DNA from: an uncultured Planctomycetota bacterium
GTDB taxonomy: Bacteria > Planctomycetota > Phycisphaerae > Phycisphaerales > UBA5793
Reading direction: 5' to 3'
Length of the DNA: 39,251 nucleotides
NCBI GenBank assembly: GCA_900696685.1
Contig: CAADHA010000207.1
Coordinates: 1 to 39,251, forward strand
The notes under the pieces: generated by a model
What the model was told of the DNA's origin: nothing
Database searches by the model: none
The model's input: the letters and a program-made list of their open reading frames with translations, nothing else
In this document: positions 16,601-23,481 of the stretch, in pieces
Layout of the letters: the number at the start of each line of letters is the position of its first letter
Position numbering within the stretch: the first letter of the stretch is position 1
Position numbers and translations under genes: made by a program

Positions 16601-17544
16601 AGGCGTTCGCGCTGCGCTTCGAGGACGTCACGCTGCTGAGCAACCTGGTGCAACTGACCATGCCGGACAACTCGATGTTCACGGCCGACGGCGTGATGGT
16701 GAGCGGCGAGCGACTCACCGCCGATGACGTCATGACGATCCTTCGGCAGGGGCACGACCTCAACCAGCGGCTGCGCGCCGCGATCCGCAAGGACCGGCCG
16801 CAGATCTCGCAGGTGACGGTGAGCGTCGTCGATGTGGACGGCAACCTGCTGGGCACGTTCCGCTCGGCCGATGCGCCGGTCTTCGGCTTTGACGTGTCGG
16901 TGCAGAAAGCGCGGACTGCGGCGATGTTGAGTCGCAGCGACGCCGGCGCCCTGCTCAGCGCGGCTGAGGGCGGTGCGTTTGCAGACTTCGTCGATAACGC
17001 AGCCGATCTCGGCATCCTGCTCGACGGATCGATCGCCATTTCCGATCGCGCCGGCGGGTTCCTCTCGCGGCCGTTCCTTCCCGACGGCATTCCCGGCACG
17101 ATGCCCGGCCCGTTCAGCGCCCAGTCGCCGGACCGCTTCAGCGTCTTCAACACCGGCCTTCAGGTTGAGTTGCTCTCCACGAATCTCGTCGCGTTCCTCG
17201 CCGACTTCAATGCCTTCGGGGATGAGGGGCTCGCGCTTGAAGCGTTCGAGGAGGGAGTCATCGGCGGCGGCGGTGTTGTCGATGTCTCGTTGCCCGCGGC
17301 CAACGGGATCCAGATCTTCCCCGGCAGCGTGCCGCTCTTTAAGAACGGGGTGCTCGTCGGCGCGGTGGGCGTTTCGGGCGACGGGATCGAGCAGGACGAC
17401 TTCGTCGCGTTCACGGCGGCGACGGGGTATCAGGAATTCGGCCCCGATGTGCGTCGCGCCGACGAAGTGGTCATTCGCGGCCGCGGCGGCCAATTCCGCC
17501 TGCCCTACGTGAAACTGCCCCGCACGCCCTTCGGCGGATACTGA
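13627..17544 (+). CDS. LEPR-type surface protein with two HbpS/GlcG domains
   Basis: A 1305-residue exported protein, start ATG 13627 with GAGGAGG about 9 nt upstream. FEALERRALLSA near residues 33-44 matches the planctomycete LEPR-XLL N-terminal tag of large surface proteins. Residues 45-430 are Gly/Asp-rich repeats (VGGAAGSIILRGGD, IGGSVDTW, ISIHGSVRGSMILAG) suggesting a beta-helix. Residues about 438-625 form a GlcG/HbpS-like domain (NATLAITDREGNILATVRM...KAGTAAFLS...GGVPLYRNGQLLGGAGV). Residues 680-1020 are propeller-like with Asp-rich DDAGTPGVAGDDTV repeats. Residues 1029-1305 are a second HbpS/GlcG-like domain (VTVSVVDVDGNLLGTFR...KARTAAMLSR...GSVPLFKNGVLVGAVGVSG). HbpS binds heme and other family members bind small ligands. 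Divergent from the cytochrome unit. A G8 run lies near 13945. Confidence 0.8.
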   Translation: MKARRQGGRRTGRMFVKRQGDCGAGRPWFEALERRALLSAAILDGGLRRFEFTDADGDAVLIRLVGRGTAEITLADDAADFADIGRIEMRGTDDDTALRITVKRREGGGGDTTLAALASDGALRRLDLRRITLIGAGIGVDGAVGRLDLAAVSGDPNQPTAVRIDGDLHAARFFGDLVGADLMIGGAAGSIILRGGDVASSTFQVGGGLARLMMLDRGGRHGLMLDAGMEIGGSVDTWRAQGLSNVSARIGGEVQRLIVAVNRAESSGSIDRTRLAVTGGIGVMHIARQIEGDSILAAEGGFGRISIHGSVRGSMILAGTVLDADYSLEDATFGVATIGSARIRGDLLDSIFAAGGDPGEDRLFRNHEILEGGAIGRLAIGGYVAGVHSNHPNPGVYAAQIDRLSVRGWRLEGKPDDLRAGILGTAVIDPLADAASALTELDVRQILEQMIARATQLGVNATLAITDREGNILATVRMTDGSLTADPGTSTITGGGSGGLEGVTVASSITAVTKAGTAAFLSTTGNAFTTRTAGQIIQPNFPPGVRFQDSGPLFGVQFSSLPTSDISRLPLGLSADPGGVPLYRNGQLLGGAGVELDGRYTFDPSPVGGRATREERIAVAGQIGFRPPRAIRADRIFVDGIRLDFANIEPPSLASLGVLPDLDVLEGSGMVDVLVPPRTSPTTMFTPTTLGSIIGETVDAFSTGRLEAIALGEGSTVYAVRSAAGGARELISIDVPSGSTTLIENISDGGANELAPGEFISAMMFDDAGTPGVAGDDTVVILSGSTRDARRITISTGAVAAPQTLAVASGLLRDAVVYEDGGARDMVGLSRRTGQIYRIDASDFTVAGNYTELSTTLDGRVQSFTLSTAPGAAEAYAVRALGSARQLVRLALDGSGLTVVANLAASTNGAVRGGHSLTALMYDDRGTVDAGDDVLIVHNATTGRQITLDADDGSIIGEAERVRDRNAVLAQGRLLSTGGSDYMVGLSSRSEQAFALRFEDVTLLSNLVQLTMPDNSMFTADGVMVSGERLTADDVMTILRQGHDLNQRLRAAIRKDRPQISQVTVSVVDVDGNLLGTFRSADAPVFGFDVSVQKARTAAMLSRSDAGALLSAAEGGAFADFVDNAADLGILLDGSIAISDRAGGFLSRPFLPDGIPGTMPGPFSAQSPDRFSVFNTGLQVELLSTNLVAFLADFNAFGDEGLALEAFEEGVIGGGGVVDVSLPAANGIQIFPGSVPLFKNGVLVGAVGVSGDGIEQDDFVAFTAATGYQEFGPDVRRADEVVIRGRGGQFRLPYVKLPRTPFGGY

Positions 17545-17591
17545 CGCGATGCGGGCCGGCCGCGAAAGCCCTTCGCCTATCATCCCGCGCC

Positions 17592-19097
17592 ATGGACACG
17601 AAACCCCCTTTCACGCGTGCCGCACGAACATTCACCTTCCTCCCGTGCCTGCTGGCGATGCTCATCGTCACTCTGCAATCGGCCGCGCAGGCGCAGCCCG
17701 GGCGCGCGGAGCGCTACGACGATCTCATCATCGAGTTCCTCGCGCTCGAACCGGCGGTGGAGGTGCGCGAGATCGGAGACGGTCCGCGCCGTCCTGACGG
17801 CGACATCGCGCGTCTGAGCGCCTTTCTCTTCAACCTGCGGTCCTCCGAGGTCTATGCCGCCATCGATTGGGGCACAGCGCACGAGCGGCAGGAGATCGGC
17901 TACCTGCAGCCCGGCGAGTCCAGGGTCGCGACGGTTGCGATTCCCGTCGACGCCGTTCCCTACGGCCAGCCCATCCGCGCTCTCGTCTACAACGCCGAAG
18001 TTCACAAGCTCGAAGAGACCGATCGCGCATCGCTCCACGGCGAGCAGACCATGCGCATCGCCCTGCTCGTCGAACGTCGAACGTGGGATGAAGGGAACAA
18101 GCGCTTCGGCTCCTTCACTCGCCGGATGCGAGAGTCCCTGGACAGGCTTCACGAGATCTTTGAGGACACGACTGCGCCCGACGCGGCCGGGCTGAAGCGC
18201 GAGCCGGTTGTCGATCGTTTCCGCATCGAGCGCATCGAACTCTTCGACCGCCCCATCGATTCCGCGGCCGACTTCCAGCGCCCCTCGCTCTTTGACGATC
18301 ATCCGAAGTACGACGTGGTGATCGCGTGCGATGCGCAAGGCCCGCTGGGCGGCTTCTGGCTGCCGCAGTACTCGATCGGCCACAATTTCCAATGGGCCGA
18401 CCCGCCCAAGGACCTCTGGTCGGACTGGGGCGAGCAGGCGCTGTGGCACGAACTCATGCACTTTCGCGGCGTGCCCGACTCTTACATCTATCGCATCCCC
18501 GAGGGCGCGCTGCCGGGCCACTGCGACGAGGCGATCGAACCGCCCGAGCCGTTCCGCAGCGACCTGATGAACAGTCCTTACCAGCCGCCGCAGATCGGCG
18601 CACTGACCGCCGCGATCGCCAACAGCAAGGCCGGCGTCTCGCGAGTCGGCGCGTGCGAGGATACGGCCAACCCCTATGGTCACCAGTGGAAGTGGCTGCC
18701 GCGCACGCTCGCCGTGCAGATCAATGACTCGGCGGGCCGGCCGATGAGCGGAGCGAAGGTGCGCTGGTACCGCTCCGCGCCCCTTGGTCTGGAGGACGGG
18801 CGCATCCAGGGCGTCGCCGCCGACCGCGCGCCTGACGGGCAGGCCGCGACCGACGCTGCGGGGCAGGTCCGCATCGCCGGCGATTACCTCGGCGCCGCCT
18901 CCGAGCAGCCTCAGCGCAGCCTCTGGCTGCTCGTCGAAGTCGAGGATGCCGGCGGGCACAAGCGCTTCGGCATCGTCAGCGGCCTGTGGCTCAATGCCTC
19001 TTTTGCGGCCGGCGGCCGGGAAGTTGCCGAGTGGACGGCCCGGTTCGATGAGTTGCGCCCTGTAACCGGTGCTGCGGCCTCCTCGCCGCCCCGATAG
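17592..19097 (+). CDS. Secreted metzincin-like protein (HELMHFRGVPD)
   Basis: A 501-residue exported protein with a signal peptide of about 35 residues (LPCLLAMLIVTLQSAAQAQ). Residues 286-296 read HELMHFRGVPD, which fits HExxHxxGxxD, the zinc site of metzincin-clan proteases that use Asp as third ligand, as in snapalysin. The N-terminal region (40-140) looks like a beta-sandwich of the CARDB type (VEVREIGDGPRRPDGDIARLSAFLFNL...YLQPGESRVATVAIPV). The C-terminal region contains an Ig-like carboxypeptidase-regulatory-type module (TLAVQINDSAGRPMSGAKVRWYRS). I do not recognise a named family, and protease activity is inferred from the motif alone. There is no Shine-Dalgarno sequence; TATCAT lies 8 nt before the ATG, so a leaderless mRNA is possible. 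It starts 47 nt after the LEPR-type gene. Confidence 0.7.
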   Translation: MDTKPPFTRAARTFTFLPCLLAMLIVTLQSAAQAQPGRAERYDDLIIEFLALEPAVEVREIGDGPRRPDGDIARLSAFLFNLRSSEVYAAIDWGTAHERQEIGYLQPGESRVATVAIPVDAVPYGQPIRALVYNAEVHKLEETDRASLHGEQTMRIALLVERRTWDEGNKRFGSFTRRMRESLDRLHEIFEDTTAPDAAGLKREPVVDRFRIERIELFDRPIDSAADFQRPSLFDDHPKYDVVIACDAQGPLGGFWLPQYSIGHNFQWADPPKDLWSDWGEQALWHELMHFRGVPDSYIYRIPEGALPGHCDEAIEPPEPFRSDLMNSPYQPPQIGALTAAIANSKAGVSRVGACEDTANPYGHQWKWLPRTLAVQINDSAGRPMSGAKVRWYRSAPLGLEDGRIQGVAADRAPDGQAATDAAGQVRIAGDYLGAASEQPQRSLWLLVEVEDAGGHKRFGIVSGLWLNASFAAGGREVAEWTARFDELRPVTGAAASSPPR

Positions 19098-19151
19098 AAT
19101 GGCCCGAGGGCCGGGGCCGGGAAGGAATGGCCCGGAGCCTCGAGGCCGAGC

Positions 19152-20078
19152 ATGCGCGAACGCCAGGATATCGAGGATCGACTCCGCCGCCGCCTGCGCC
19201 GGCGGCGTCAGAGGCTGCGCCGCCGGGCGCGGGCCGTGGCCGTCCTGCCCTCGCTCTTTACGCTCGGCAATCTCATCGCGGGCTTCGCCGCAATTCACTT
19301 CGCCGCCAAGCCGCTGGACGTGGTCTTCACCGTCAGCCGCATCGAGTGGTCCACATTGACCGTGGCGGGCGTACTCATCTTCATCGGCATGTTCTTCGAC
19401 GCGGTGGACGGCTACGTGGCGCGCCTGACGCGCACTACCTCGGACATCGGCGGGCATCTTGATTCGCTCGCGGACATCGTGACCTTCGGCGTGGCGCCGG
19501 CGTACATGACGCTGCAACTCGTGAGCAAGTACTATCTCGCGGTCGAGGACTACTACATCATCAGCCCGACGCGCGACGATCTCTTTGCGCGTGTCATCTG
19601 GGCCATCGCCGCCGTCTATGTCGCCTGCACCGCCCTGCGCCTGGCGCGGTTCAACGTGGAGACCGGCTCGGACCTGATGGAGGATCATCTCATGTTCCGC
19701 GGCCTGCCCTCGCCGGGCGCGGCCGGATGCGTTGCCAGCCTCATCCTCCTTCACCAGCACTACGTGCAGGCGCTGGACTTCCAGTGGATGGCGCGCATCA
19801 CCGGCCTGGGCATGGCCTTTATCCTCCTGCTCTGCGCCCTCGGAATGGTCAGCAGCCTGCCCTACGCGCACGTCATCAACATGTACATGCGGGGGCGGCG
19901 CAAGTTCGGCTACGTTGTGCGGCTGGCGATCATCTTCGCCTTCGCGGCCTTTCTGCCGACGCTGGCGCTGGCCATCTCTTTTACCGCTTATGCCCTCAGC
20001 GCGCCCGCCCGGGTCCTGCTGCGCTCGCGGTCGCGCCTGGCAGGCTCCCCCGCCCCGGCGCCGGCGCAGTCGGCCTAG
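19152..20078 (+). CDS. pssA: CDP-diacylglycerol--serine O-phosphatidyltransferase
   Basis: An integral membrane CDP-alcohol phosphatidyltransferase of 308 residues, class II PssA type, which makes phosphatidylserine from CDP-diacylglycerol and serine. The catalytic motif D-x2-D-G-x2-A-R-x8-G-x3-D-x3-D is complete: D83, D86-G87, A90-R91, G100, D104, D108 (FDAVDGYVARLTRTTSDIGG). LPSLFTLGNLIAGFAAI at about 32-48 is the usual first transmembrane helix; further helices lie at about 70-82, 150-170, 205-225 and 235-290. SLADIVTFGVAPA and RLARFN are typical of PssA rather than PgsA. The N-terminus carries a very Arg-rich tract (RLRRRLRRRRQRLRRRAR). A TAGAAT -10-like element lies 53 nt upstream of the ATG. 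The C-terminal Pro/Ala tail is unconserved. Confidence 0.9.
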   Translation: MRERQDIEDRLRRRLRRRRQRLRRRARAVAVLPSLFTLGNLIAGFAAIHFAAKPLDVVFTVSRIEWSTLTVAGVLIFIGMFFDAVDGYVARLTRTTSDIGGHLDSLADIVTFGVAPAYMTLQLVSKYYLAVEDYYIISPTRDDLFARVIWAIAAVYVACTALRLARFNVETGSDLMEDHLMFRGLPSPGAAGCVASLILLHQHYVQALDFQWMARITGLGMAFILLLCALGMVSSLPYAHVINMYMRGRRKFGYVVRLAIIFAFAAFLPTLALAISFTAYALSAPARVLLRSRSRLAGSPAPAPAQSA

Positions 20079-20270
20079 CCCGCGCGGCAGGGCGGTGCGG
20101 ATCGCCCCACCGGCCGCATCCTTCTCCTGAAATGCAGACGCAAGATCGATTGGTGGCGCCTCTTGCCGATTCTGTACCTTCGCATTTCACAGAACCTTGC
20201 CTGTCTGCGCTGCGAGTCGCGGCTGCACAAGAGCCTGATCCGTCGATCCCTCGCCTCTCTCCGCGGCGAG

Positions 20271-20347
20271 TGAATCAATCGCGCTTGCCTTCCCCCTCCT
20301 TCCCGCGCATCATCCCGGCGTGTCTGAAGCGGCTGAATCAATCGCGC
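20271..20347. repeat. Short direct repeat upstream of tmk
   Basis: TGAATCAATCGCGC occurs twice, at 20271-20284 and 20334-20347, 63 bp apart; the second copy overlaps codons 5-10 of tmk. The rest of the 241-bp gap before tmk shows no gene or RNA I can recognise. This may be a chance or local duplication. Confidence 0.5.
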
Positions 20348-20982
20348 AGTGGCGCCGGCGGCTGGCCGGGCGGTTCCTCGTCTTTGACGGGCCGGACGGG
20401 TCGGGCAAGTCGACGCAGGTTCACAGGTTCACTGACTTCGCGCAGGCGCGCGGCGTGACGGTGTGTGAGGTGCGCGAGCCGGGCGGCACGGCCATCGGCG
20501 AAGAGATCCGCCGCGTCCTGCTCGATCACTGCACGGGCGATCTCGACGTCGCCGCCGAGATGCTCCTCTACATGGCGAGCCGGGCGCAACTCATCGCCGA
20601 GCGCATCGCGCCGGCGCTGCGGCGTGGAGAGCTCGTCCTCGCCGACCGCTTCGTGAGTTCAACACTCGCCTACCAGGGCACGGCGGGGGGGATGCGCCTC
20701 GACGACATCCGCGCCGTCGCCGCCATCGCCTGCCGCGGCGTGACGCCCGATCTCACCGTGATCTTTGATGTAACGGAGGAGACGGCGGCGTCGCGCCTCA
20801 GCCCCCTGCTCGACCGCATGGAGGCCAAGGGGGCGGAGTATCACCGCCGCGTGCGGCAAGGCTACCTCGACCAGGCGAAGCGCGACCCGGCGCACTATCT
20901 CGTGATCGACGCGAACGGGGATGCAAAGAGCGTGTGGAACGCGCTGATCGACCAGGTGGCGTTGCGCCTTGCCGCACATTGA
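20320..20982 (+). CDS. tmk: Thymidylate kinase
   Basis: Thymidylate kinase (dTMP to dTDP), 220 residues, cytoplasmic. The P-loop FDGPDGSGKST lies at about residues 22-32. The DR(Y/F) substrate motif is ADRFVSSTLAYQGTAGG, and VREPGGTAIGEEIRRVLL is the conserved dTMP-binding segment (REPGGT). The nucleotide-monophosphate-binding and lid region continues through FDVTEETAASRL. The start is taken as GTG 20320, which gives about 17 residues before the core; no Shine-Dalgarno sequence is evident and a later start is possible. A G7 run lies at the GG of AGGMRL. It converges on the hopene cyclase gene. Confidence 0.93.
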   Translation: MSEAAESIAQWRRRLAGRFLVFDGPDGSGKSTQVHRFTDFAQARGVTVCEVREPGGTAIGEEIRRVLLDHCTGDLDVAAEMLLYMASRAQLIAERIAPALRRGELVLADRFVSSTLAYQGTAGGMRLDDIRAVAAIACRGVTPDLTVIFDVTEETAASRLSPLLDRMEAKGAEYHRRVRQGYLDQAKRDPAHYLVIDANGDAKSVWNALIDQVALRLAAH

Positions 20983-21003
20983 TCGCGCGCACGGACGCCG
21001 ACG

Positions 21004-21024
21004 CCCACGTTCAACGAACGTGGG
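21004..21024. terminator. Hairpin between convergent tmk and shc
   Basis: CCCACGTTC-AAC-GAACGTGGG is a perfect 9-bp stem with a 3-nt loop. It overlaps the last codons and stop of the hopene cyclase gene and lies 22 bp past the tmk stop. There is no T-tract on either strand, so it is only a possible bidirectional terminator. Confidence 0.4.
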
Positions 21025-23176
21025 ACTTGACGTGAGCGCGCACATAGCGCGCCAGCGCCATGAGCGGGAAGTAGAGGCGATAGAGGTGGTAGCGCAAGTA
21101 GAAGACGCGCGGGAAGCCGGTGCCGGTGAACTCCGTCTCGACCCACGAGCCGGGCGGATCGCCGTCGGGGTTGTGCGGCGCTCTGGTCCCGGTTAGCCGC
21201 GACGCGGAGGCTTTGCGCAGCGGAGCGTGGGCGTGTGCGAGGGTTGGCGCGTCGTCGTCATGCATCGCTGCGCCTTCGACCGGGGAGCCTAGCGACGCGA
21301 AGCGCGACGCCATGCCACCCACCTCGGGCTCTTCTTCGCGCAACTGCGTCTCGCAGAGCCAGCGAATCGCGCGGGCGAAGTCGGGATCGTCCGGGCCGAA
21401 AATGGTCTGGAGGGTCATCGCCGCCCACGCCGTCTGAGATGCGGTTGACGGGCCGATGCCCTTGAGCGACGGGTCTTCGTAGGAGTTGGCCGACTCGCCG
21501 AATGAGCCGTCGGCCTTCTGCACGCTCTTGAGCCAGGCGCCGGCGCGCTGGATCCACGGCTGCGTCATATCCACGCCGATGTGGCGCAGGCCGCCGACCG
21601 ACTGCCATGTGCCGTAGATGTAGTTCACGCCCCAGCGGCCGAACCAGCAGCCCTCCGGCTCCTGCCGCGAGCGGATGAAGTCTACCGCGCGCGCCACGGC
21701 GGGATGATCGGCCCGCAAGCCGTGCCACGCGAGGCATTCGAGCACGCGGCCGGTGATGTCGGGACACGACGGATCCTGCATGGCATTGTGATCGGCGAAG
21801 GGGACTTTTTCGAGGATGGGGCGGTCGCGCGTCTTGTCGAAGGCCGCCCACCCGCCGTCGTCGTTCTGCATGGCGAGTATCCAATCGACGCCGCGCTTGC
21901 CCGCCGCGCGATTCGCCTCGCCGCCGGCGCGGTGCAGCGCCATCGCCACCATCGCCGTGTCGTCCACGTCGGGGTACCACTCGTTGCGATACTCGAAGTA
22001 CCACCCGGCCGGTTGAGCATCCACCGTGCGCGACCAGTCGCCCGCGAGGCGGTTCTCCCTGCTGCGCAGCCAGTCGCAGGCGCGGGCGACTTCGGGCGAG
22101 TTCGCGCACGTCGCGCCGCACTCGGTGAGCGCGTAGAGCGCGATCCCCGTGTCCCACACCGGCGAGAAGCAGGGCTGAATCCGAATGTGATCCTCCTCCT
22201 CAATGATGAAGTCGTCGAGGTCGCGCTCAGCCTGTCGCATCACCGGATGCGAACGCTCATAGCCGAGCGCATCGAATGCGACCTGGAGATAGACCATCGG
22301 CGGGAAGATGGCGCCGAGGCCCTCGGTGTGCCCGGCATCGGCGCGGTCGAGGATCCACTGCTCGGCGGCCTTGAGCGCTTGGCGGCGCAGCGGCGACGCA
22401 TCGGCCTTCTGAATCACCTTGAGGACGCGATCGACGGCGAGGAAGAAGTTGTTCCACGTGAAGGTAAACGCATCGAACCGTTTCGAGAGCGTGTGCGTGT
22501 ATCGCGCATCATTGAAGAGGTGCTCGATGCTGGTGTGCGGCGGGAGCGGCCGCACCGGCCGAAGCGCCGTGCAGATCGCCAGCGGCAGGATCATCGTCCG
22601 CGTCCACGCCGAGACTTTGTCGAGGTGAAAGTAGAACCATCGAGGAAGGAAGATCATCTCCGGCGGGATCGCGGGCACGGCGTCCCAGTCAATCAGCCCC
22701 AGCGCCGCGAGGTAGAAGTTGCTGAAACTGTTGCACGCCTCCGCCCCGCCGTGCGCGCGGATCGCGGCCGCGGCGCGCTGCATGTGCGGCGCCTCGGGCG
22801 AATCGCCGTCGAGCAGGAGGCAGACATACGCCTTGACGGTCGCGCTGACATCCACGCCGCTTCCGGGATACTGCCCCCACGCGCCGTCGGCTCGCTGAAG
22901 GCGGCGGAGGTACGCGAGAATCCTCGGCAGGCGCGGATCATCTTCCTGCCGCAGAATCCACTTCAACAGCGTGTATTCGCTGTTGAGGATGGAGTCGCCC
23001 TCAAGTTCCGCGCACCAGTGGCCGTCGGGCTTCTGAAGCGAGAGCAGCGCGGCGACCGCGCGGTCGAGGGCGCTGCGCGCCGCGATCAGCAGCGCGTCCG
23101 ATTCAGCATCGGGTCCGCGGACGCCGGAGTGTTCAGCGAGAGCGGCGGCTCGGCCTGGCGAAGCGATCGTCGTCAC
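21011..23176 (-). CDS. shc: Squalene-hopene cyclase
   Basis: A 721-residue prokaryotic squalene-hopene cyclase, a monotopic membrane enzyme that folds squalene into hopanoids. The catalytic DxDD acid motif is D403-V-D405-D-TA in YPDVDDTAMVAMAL. Several QW-type repeats are seen (QKPDGHWCAELEGD, QRADGAWGQYPG, QNDDGGWAAFD, QEPEGCWFGRWGVNYIYGTW, QKADGSFGES). The C-terminus FTGTGFPRVFYLRYHLYRLYFPLMALARY is diagnostic. The start is GTG 23176 with AGGAG 6 nt upstream. Oddity: between CETQ (ending at residue 611) and GSWVE (W678) there are about 60 extra residues where the family normally has a few. This insert contains a dispersed repeat in frame. No other hopanoid gene is adjacent. Confidence 0.93.
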   Translation of the reverse strand: MTTIASPGRAAALAEHSGVRGPDAESDALLIAARSALDRAVAALLSLQKPDGHWCAELEGDSILNSEYTLLKWILRQEDDPRLPRILAYLRRLQRADGAWGQYPGSGVDVSATVKAYVCLLLDGDSPEAPHMQRAAAAIRAHGGAEACNSFSNFYLAALGLIDWDAVPAIPPEMIFLPRWFYFHLDKVSAWTRTMILPLAICTALRPVRPLPPHTSIEHLFNDARYTHTLSKRFDAFTFTWNNFFLAVDRVLKVIQKADASPLRRQALKAAEQWILDRADAGHTEGLGAIFPPMVYLQVAFDALGYERSHPVMRQAERDLDDFIIEEEDHIRIQPCFSPVWDTGIALYALTECGATCANSPEVARACDWLRSRENRLAGDWSRTVDAQPAGWYFEYRNEWYPDVDDTAMVAMALHRAGGEANRAAGKRGVDWILAMQNDDGGWAAFDKTRDRPILEKVPFADHNAMQDPSCPDITGRVLECLAWHGLRADHPAVARAVDFIRSRQEPEGCWFGRWGVNYIYGTWQSVGGLRHIGVDMTQPWIQRAGAWLKSVQKADGSFGESANSYEDPSLKGIGPSTASQTAWAAMTLQTIFGPDDPDFARAIRWLCETQLREEEPEVGGMASRFASLGSPVEGAAMHDDDAPTLAHAHAPLRKASASRLTGTRAPHNPDGDPPGSWVETEFTGTGFPRVFYLRYHLYRLYFPLMALARYVRAHVKSHVR
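21290..21320 (-). repeat. 31-bp repeat copy inside shc
   Basis: These 31 bases are the exact reverse complement of 23228-23258, upstream of shc. In the coding strand the copy starts GGGTGGCATGGCGTCGCG and encodes part of GGMASRFASL within the C-terminal insert of the cyclase. The likely inserted segment is larger, roughly 21150-21340, and its other half carries a second GC-rich motif near 21185-21230. Confidence 0.85.
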
Positions 23177-23227
23177 GGATACTCCTGCGCTTGACGGCGT
23201 TTACCGGGGAAGATCGTAGGTCGCACC

Positions 23228-23333
23228 GGGTGGCATGGCGTCGCGCTTCGCGTCGCTATCCGGTTGGTTCTCGCGCGATCGAATGTAATGGCGCGTTCGG
23301 CATAGTCACGCGAAGCGCGAGACCATGCCACCC
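23228..23333. repeat. REP/MITE-like inverted repeat upstream of shc
   Basis: In the 305-bp gap between shc and the AsmA-like gene, 23228-23258 (GGGTGGCATGGCGTCGCG...) and 23303-23333 (...GACCATGCCACCC) are inverted copies matching at 27 of 31 positions, separated by 44 bp. Each arm has an inner CGCTTCGCG / CGCGAAGCG palindrome. The structure fits a REP/BIME or small MITE-type element. The left arm is identical to the copy inside shc. Confidence 0.75.
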
Positions 23334-23419
23334 CGGCCCGGCACGTCCGCGCTCGCCCGGCCGACGCCGGCAATGCTCGCGCGCGCCGGTCCTTGTCGCG
23401 TCGCGGCTCAACACTCTCT

Positions 23420-23443
23420 CGATGCCTCGATGCCTCGATGCCT
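23420..23443. repeat. Triple 8-bp tandem repeat
   Basis: CGATGCCT is repeated three times in tandem, followed by a GCCT-rich stretch that runs into the 3' end of the AsmA-like gene. No gene is seen in this gap. Confidence 0.7.
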
Positions 23444-23481
23444 GCCCCCAGTGCCTGCTGCCGGGCGCCTGGTGCCTTCCC

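Noticed and set aside
17580..19871. Minus-strand open frame of 763 codons
   Set aside because: It lies antisense to the metzincin-like and pssA genes, both with recognisable motifs. Its translation is rich in Arg/Gly/Asp with no domain, signal or start site; a GC-bias shadow.
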